A stretch of 8,394 nucleotides of DNA from an uncultured Lachnospiraceae bacterium (GTDB lineage: Bacteria > Bacillota > Clostridia > Lachnospirales > Lachnospiraceae). A model generated the notes under the pieces. That model was not told the DNA's origin, ran no database searches, and saw nothing but the letters and a program-made list of their open reading frames with translations. Numbering within the stretch: position 1 is the first letter of the stretch; each line of letters begins with the position of its first letter. Below are positions 5,356 to 8,394 of this stretch, one piece after another. The position numbers and the translations under genes are program-made. The stretch is from contig OMSM01000074.1 in NCBI GenBank assembly GCA_900313745.1, positions 1-8,394 of the forward strand, given 5' to 3'.

Positions 5356-6615
5356 ATGCCTGCAAAGAAGAAAGAAAAGGTCGTACTTGCCTATTCCGGC
5401 GGTCTGGACACCACCGCGATCATCCCCTGGCTCAAGGAGACCTATGACTACGAAGTGGTCGCGTGCTGCGTCAACCTCGGCCAGGAGTCCGAGCTCGTGG
5501 ATCTCGACAAAAGAGCCGCAGCTTCCGGCGCATCCAAGCTATACGAGCTGGACGTCATCGACGAATTCGCCGACGAATACATCGCGCCCTGCATCCGTGC
5601 CCACGCCGTTTACGAGAACGACTATCTGCTTGGCACCTCAATGGCAAGGCCGTTAATCGCGAAAAAACTTGTGGAGATCGCAAGAAAAGAGAAGGCGGCA
5701 GCAATCTGCCACGGCGCGACCGGCAAGGGCAACGACCAGGTCCGCTTCGAGCTGGGCATCAAGGCCCTCGCCCCCGACATCCGCATCATCGCCGCGTGGC
5801 GCGATCCTCACTGGAAAATGGATTCCCGCGAGGCGGAGATCGCCTACTGCGAGTCCAAGGGCATCCACCTTCCTTTCTCCACCGACTCCAGCTACAGCCG
5901 CGACCGCAACCTCTGGCACATCTCCCACGAGGGACTTGAGCTCGAGAACCCCGCGAACAAGCCCAATTACGACCACATGCTCGTGACCTCCGTGACCCCC
6001 CAGAGAGCTCCCGACAAGGAGACCGCTCTCTCCATCGACTTCGAGAAGGGCCTCCCGGTGGCGGTCAACGGAAAGAAGATGAAGCTCTCCGACATCATCC
6101 GCGAGCTTAACAAGGTCGGCGGCGAGAACGGCATCGGCATCATCGACATCGTCGAGAACCGCGTCGTCGGAATGAAGAGCCGCGGCGTCTACGAGACCCC
6201 CGGCGAAACCATCATCTTTTTCGCCCACCAGCAGCTCGAGGAGCTCATCCTCGACCGCAAGACCTATGAGGTCAAGAAGCGCCTCTCCGGCGACTTCGCG
6301 AGCCTGGTGTACGAGGGCAAGTGGTTCTCCCCTCTCCGCGAGGCGGAGCAGGCCTTCTTCGAGAAGACCCAGGAATACGTCACCGGTACCGTAAACCTCA
6401 TCCTCTACAAGGGCAACATTATCAAGGCCGGCACCACGGCGCCCTACAGCATGTACAACGAGAGCCTCGCCTCCTTCACCACCGGCGAACTCTACGACCA
6501 CAAGGATGCCGCGGGCTTCATCACCCTCTTCGGCCTGCCGGAGAAGGTCCGCGCGATGAAGATGCTCGAAGTAAAGGAAAAGGCCAAGGTAAAGAGCAGC
6601 CGGAAGGCGAAGTAA
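5356..6615 (+). CDS. argG: Argininosuccinate synthase
   Basis: Catalyses the ATP-dependent condensation of citrulline and aspartate to argininosuccinate, the penultimate arginine step, in the cytoplasm. The protein is 419 residues, slightly above the usual 400 or so because of a lysine-rich tail (KEKAKVKSSRKAK). The nucleotide-binding P-loop AYSGGLDTT is at 12-20. The signature YLLGTSMARPLIAK is at 90-103 and CHGATGKGNDQVRFE at 118-132. The substrate region SVTPQRAPD is also present. The start is the ATG at 5356, with AAAGGAG (5341-5347) 8 nt upstream. An in-frame ATG at 5281 would add 25 non-homologous residues and has no ribosome binding site. argH does not follow; the gene ends before a bidirectional terminator. 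Its codons are strongly C-ending, suggesting high expression. Confidence 0.98.
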   Translation: MPAKKKEKVVLAYSGGLDTTAIIPWLKETYDYEVVACCVNLGQESELVDLDKRAAASGASKLYELDVIDEFADEYIAPCIRAHAVYENDYLLGTSMARPLIAKKLVEIARKEKAAAICHGATGKGNDQVRFELGIKALAPDIRIIAAWRDPHWKMDSREAEIAYCESKGIHLPFSTDSSYSRDRNLWHISHEGLELENPANKPNYDHMLVTSVTPQRAPDKETALSIDFEKGLPVAVNGKKMKLSDIIRELNKVGGENGIGIIDIVENRVVGMKSRGVYETPGETIIFFAHQQLEELILDRKTYEVKKRLSGDFASLVYEGKWFSPLREAEQAFFEKTQEYVTGTVNLILYKGNIIKAGTTAPYSMYNESLASFTTGELYDHKDAAGFITLFGLPEKVRAMKMLEVKEKAKVKSSRKAK

Positions 6616-6637
6616 CGTCCGCTCTCCGCCCGTCCGG

Positions 6638-6655
6638 GCATCGTCCGGACGATGC
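6638..6655. repeat. 18-bp perfect palindrome after argG
   Basis: GCATCGTCCGGACGATGC is fully self-complementary and lies 22 bp after the argG stop. It sits 20 bp before the bidirectional terminator and is not followed by a T-run. In the argG transcript it could form a short 3'-end hairpin. It could also be a DNA-binding site. Confidence 0.5.
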
Positions 6656-6674
6656 GCCTCATCTCAGCCAACAT

Positions 6675-6702
6675 AAAAACCCCGGGATTTCCCGGGGTTT
6701 TT
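6675..6702. terminator. Bidirectional intrinsic terminator between argG and the AAA+ gene
   Basis: AAAAACCCCGGG (6675-6686) and CCCGGGGTTTTT (6691-6702) are exact reverse complements with the 4-nt loop ATTT. The GC core is 7 bp, and a T-run follows it on whichever strand is read. It therefore ends argG from the left and the minus-strand ATPase gene, which stops at 6708, from the right. Confidence 0.93.
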
Positions 6703-6707
6703 CCATG

Positions 6708-8225
6708 CTACAGAAGTTCTCTCACCGCTTCCGGCGTGAAGGTAACGTCTGATATTCCTTCCGTCTCGATACGGAACATCGCGTTCGCCGCGAGACGCTC
6801 CGCCGCCTGCTCCAGGTCCCTCACCCCGGGGATTCCCTCGAAACGCCGGACCACCTCTTCCGCCGCCTCCCCGGTGACCCGGCACTCCTCCGGCCTTAAG
6901 CCGATCCGCCTTAGCACTTTGGGCAGGGCGTAGTCCGTGAAGATGATCTTCTTCTCCTCCGGTGTGTAATCCGGGATGTCGATCACGGCAAAACGCGTGA
7001 GCAGCGGGTCGCTTATCCTGCTCCGGTCATTCGCGGTGGCAATGGGGTATACTCCGTCCGTCGGGATCGTGCACTCCATGTAATTATCGGTAAACCCCAG
7101 GTTGTCCAGAAGGGTAAGGAGCGCGTCCGCAGGATTGCCCGCGGCGGTCCTGGAATCCGCCTTGTCCAGCTCGTTGATGATAAACACCAGATTGGACTGC
7201 CCCGCCAGGGAGAAGGCATCCATGATGCTTCCGGGCCTGGCGTTGGAGTAGACTCTCGAACTCCCGGTCAGCTGCTCCGCGTCATGTATGGAACTCATGT
7301 CCAGGGAAGTCCAGGGGAGGCCCAGAATTCTCGCAACCGCGTATGCGATCTGGGATTTTCCTGTCCCTGCCGGCCCGACAAGAAGCAGTCCGTACGCCGG
7401 AAGCTTGTGGGTCCGGTTGACCTGGATCACCGTCTCGATAATCCTTTGTTTCACCTTGTCCATGCCGTAGAGCTCTTCGTCCAGTATGCTCCTTGCCTTC
7501 ACCGGATCGATTCCGCCGAACCTGGAATCCTTCCAGCGGACGTTGAGCATCACCGAGAGCGCGTGCTGGGCGTGCCTGCGGTCCTCCACCCCGACCTCCT
7601 CGGAGCGCGCGACCGCGAGGTTTCTTCGGCACCACCTGCGGATATTCGCCGGAAGCGTGTTCTTCGCGCAGTCAAGATAGTCCGACATGCTCTGAAGGCT
7701 CGTCAGCTTCATCTCGTCGCTGTCGGATTCCTCCTCCGGCAGCGCGTCCGCCTCCGTTGGCGGCGCGGTCTCCAGAAGCCGGCTTACCGCATAACTCAGG
7801 AAGCCGTCGGCAGCGGAAAGCTTGGCCCCGGTGTCCTCCTCCACCTCCCGGATCCCGGTCACGGCGAACCCCTCGCCGGTTCTCGTTCCGGAGAGATGCA
7901 CCGCGATGCGGTGCTCCCTCATCCATAAGAGAAGGTCGGCGAAGCGGCTGTCCACCGAGAGTATGTCCTCAGCCTCCACCGTTCTCCCGACGGGGAAATC
8001 AAAGGTGGACCTCGCGCTGAGCCCTGCGAAATGGCCGTCGACGCCGCCCGAGAGCCTTCCGGTCCTGTCGGAGAGGATCATCAGCGGATGCGTCCTGTCA
8101 AAGGCGGGCGCCGCGGAATCAAAGGTGACATAGGTAACTCCGGAGTTTCCTGCTTTTCCACGGCTGCCGGGCATGCTCTCCCCGGAAGAATCCGTCTGGT
8201 CAAAACTGAACACTTTATTTGCCAT
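6708..8225 (-). CDS. Lon-like AAA+ ATPase without protease domain, variant Walker B
   Basis: A 505-residue protein. Residues 1-170 form an N-terminal region I do not recognise, ending in an acidic linker (EEESDSDE). Residues 185-245 are basic and helical. From 247 the sequence follows the Lon ATPase module: LDEELYGMDKVKQRI, then Walker A GPAGTGKS (284-291). Walker B reads LVFIINE, with N351 where Asp is usual and Glu352 kept. Sensor 1 ATAN has N399. The arginine-finger region LLTRF has R411. Sensor 2 GVRDLEQ has R469. The protein ends after the small ATPase domain, so the Lon Ser-Lys protease domain is absent. It probably remodels or disassembles a partner complex; the substrate is unknown. 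The start has GGAGG (8236-8232) 6 nt upstream. It overlaps the preceding gene by 11 bp, suggesting translational coupling. MoxR-type is a less likely label, given the Lon-like order. Confidence 0.88.
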   Translation of the reverse strand: MANKVFSFDQTDSSGESMPGSRGKAGNSGVTYVTFDSAAPAFDRTHPLMILSDRTGRLSGGVDGHFAGLSARSTFDFPVGRTVEAEDILSVDSRFADLLLWMREHRIAVHLSGTRTGEGFAVTGIREVEEDTGAKLSAADGFLSYAVSRLLETAPPTEADALPEEESDSDEMKLTSLQSMSDYLDCAKNTLPANIRRWCRRNLAVARSEEVGVEDRRHAQHALSVMLNVRWKDSRFGGIDPVKARSILDEELYGMDKVKQRIIETVIQVNRTHKLPAYGLLLVGPAGTGKSQIAYAVARILGLPWTSLDMSSIHDAEQLTGSSRVYSNARPGSIMDAFSLAGQSNLVFIINELDKADSRTAAGNPADALLTLLDNLGFTDNYMECTIPTDGVYPIATANDRSRISDPLLTRFAVIDIPDYTPEEKKIIFTDYALPKVLRRIGLRPEECRVTGEAAEEVVRRFEGIPGVRDLEQAAERLAANAMFRIETEGISDVTFTPEAVRELL

Positions 8226-8394
8226 GGTTTTCCTCCCGCGCGCACGCCTTGTAGACCTGGGCGCCGTATGCTCCGAAGCTCAGCCTGTCCGGGAGCATCT
8301 CCTCCCCCGCGCCGGTCTGCCGGTTCTCCGTATCCAGAATAAGCAGGGCTTTCCTTCCTCTCCAGCTGCGCGGCACCCGGTACGTCGCGGGCTC
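8215..8394 (-). CDS. C-terminal end of an unidentified upstream protein, possibly a glycoside hydrolase
   Basis: The minus strand is open from the window edge to TAA at 8217-8215, giving 59 residues. They begin EPATYRVPRSWRGRKALLILD and continue through LPDRLSFGAYGAQVYKA to the end AREENHGK. A basic strand, a hydrophobic strand (ALLILD) and a closing AYGAQVYK strand resemble the C-terminal beta domain of GH13 alpha-glucosidases, where a PYEAxVY-like strand ends the fold. This is a weak resemblance and could mislead. The stop lies inside the ATPase gene (11-bp overlap), and the ATPase ribosome binding site is within this coding sequence. The two are therefore very likely in one operon. The start and most of the gene are outside the window. 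Confidence 0.7.
   Translation of the reverse strand, partial: EPATYRVPRSWRGRKALLILDTENRQTGAGEEMLPDRLSFGAYGAQVYKACAREENHGK

Noticed and set aside
5653..6501. 282-residue minus-strand frame opposite argG
   Set aside because: It is an antisense artefact of strong third-position C bias in argG; the product is a Val/Asp/Gly/Leu-rich string with no recognisable domain.

Overview
The window looks like chromosomal core-metabolism DNA from a fairly GC-rich Clostridia-type Firmicute, most likely a Lachnospiraceae relative. This is inference. It rests on strong GGAGG-type ribosome binding sites, AT-rich control regions between GC-rich genes, T-tailed intrinsic terminators, a separate PyrB/PyrI pair, a DUF5721-type protein, and a coiled-coil protein of a kind I associate with that family. 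I see no rRNA, tRNA, CRISPR array, insertion sequence or phage gene.

Layout, left to right. (1) 1-914, minus: argC, lacking its C-terminus at the window edge. (2) 915-1307: an AT-rich control region with a very symmetric operator-like palindrome over the argC promoter, further palindromes, and a good plus-strand promoter. (3) 1308-1592, plus: a small DUF1294-type membrane protein. (4) 1684-2166, plus: a DUF5721-type protein with a TTG start, whose stop codon lies inside an intrinsic terminator. (5) 2227-3632, plus: pyrB and pyrI, the catalytic and regulatory subunits of aspartate carbamoyltransferase. (6) 3643-5046, minus: a 467-residue coiled-coil protein with a continuous array of 11-residue repeats. 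(7) 5047-5355: the divergent control region of the coiled-coil gene and argG, with an exact ARG-box match. (8) 5356-6615, plus: argG. (9) 6675-6702: a bidirectional terminator. (10) 6708-8225, minus: a Lon-like AAA+ ATPase without a protease domain and with Asn in place of the Walker B Asp. (11) 8215-8394, minus: the end of an upstream gene that overlaps the ATPase start by 11 bp.

How the genes fit together. ArgC makes the semialdehyde intermediate of ornithine synthesis. ArgG joins citrulline to aspartate. PyrBI commits carbamoyl phosphate and aspartate to pyrimidines. The arginine and pyrimidine branches share carbamoyl phosphate and aspartate, so this is a small cluster of competing users. 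Both arg promoters carry TGAAT/ATACA half-sites (spacer 4 at argG, 3 at argC), which suggests common control by an ArgR/AhrC-type repressor. pyrBI sits just behind a terminator that overlaps the preceding stop codon, which could work as a translation-coupled attenuator.

The least explained parts are the hendecad coiled-coil protein, the variant Lon-like ATPase coupled to an unidentified upstream gene, and the palindrome-rich argC upstream region. I found no convincing wholly new multi-gene system.
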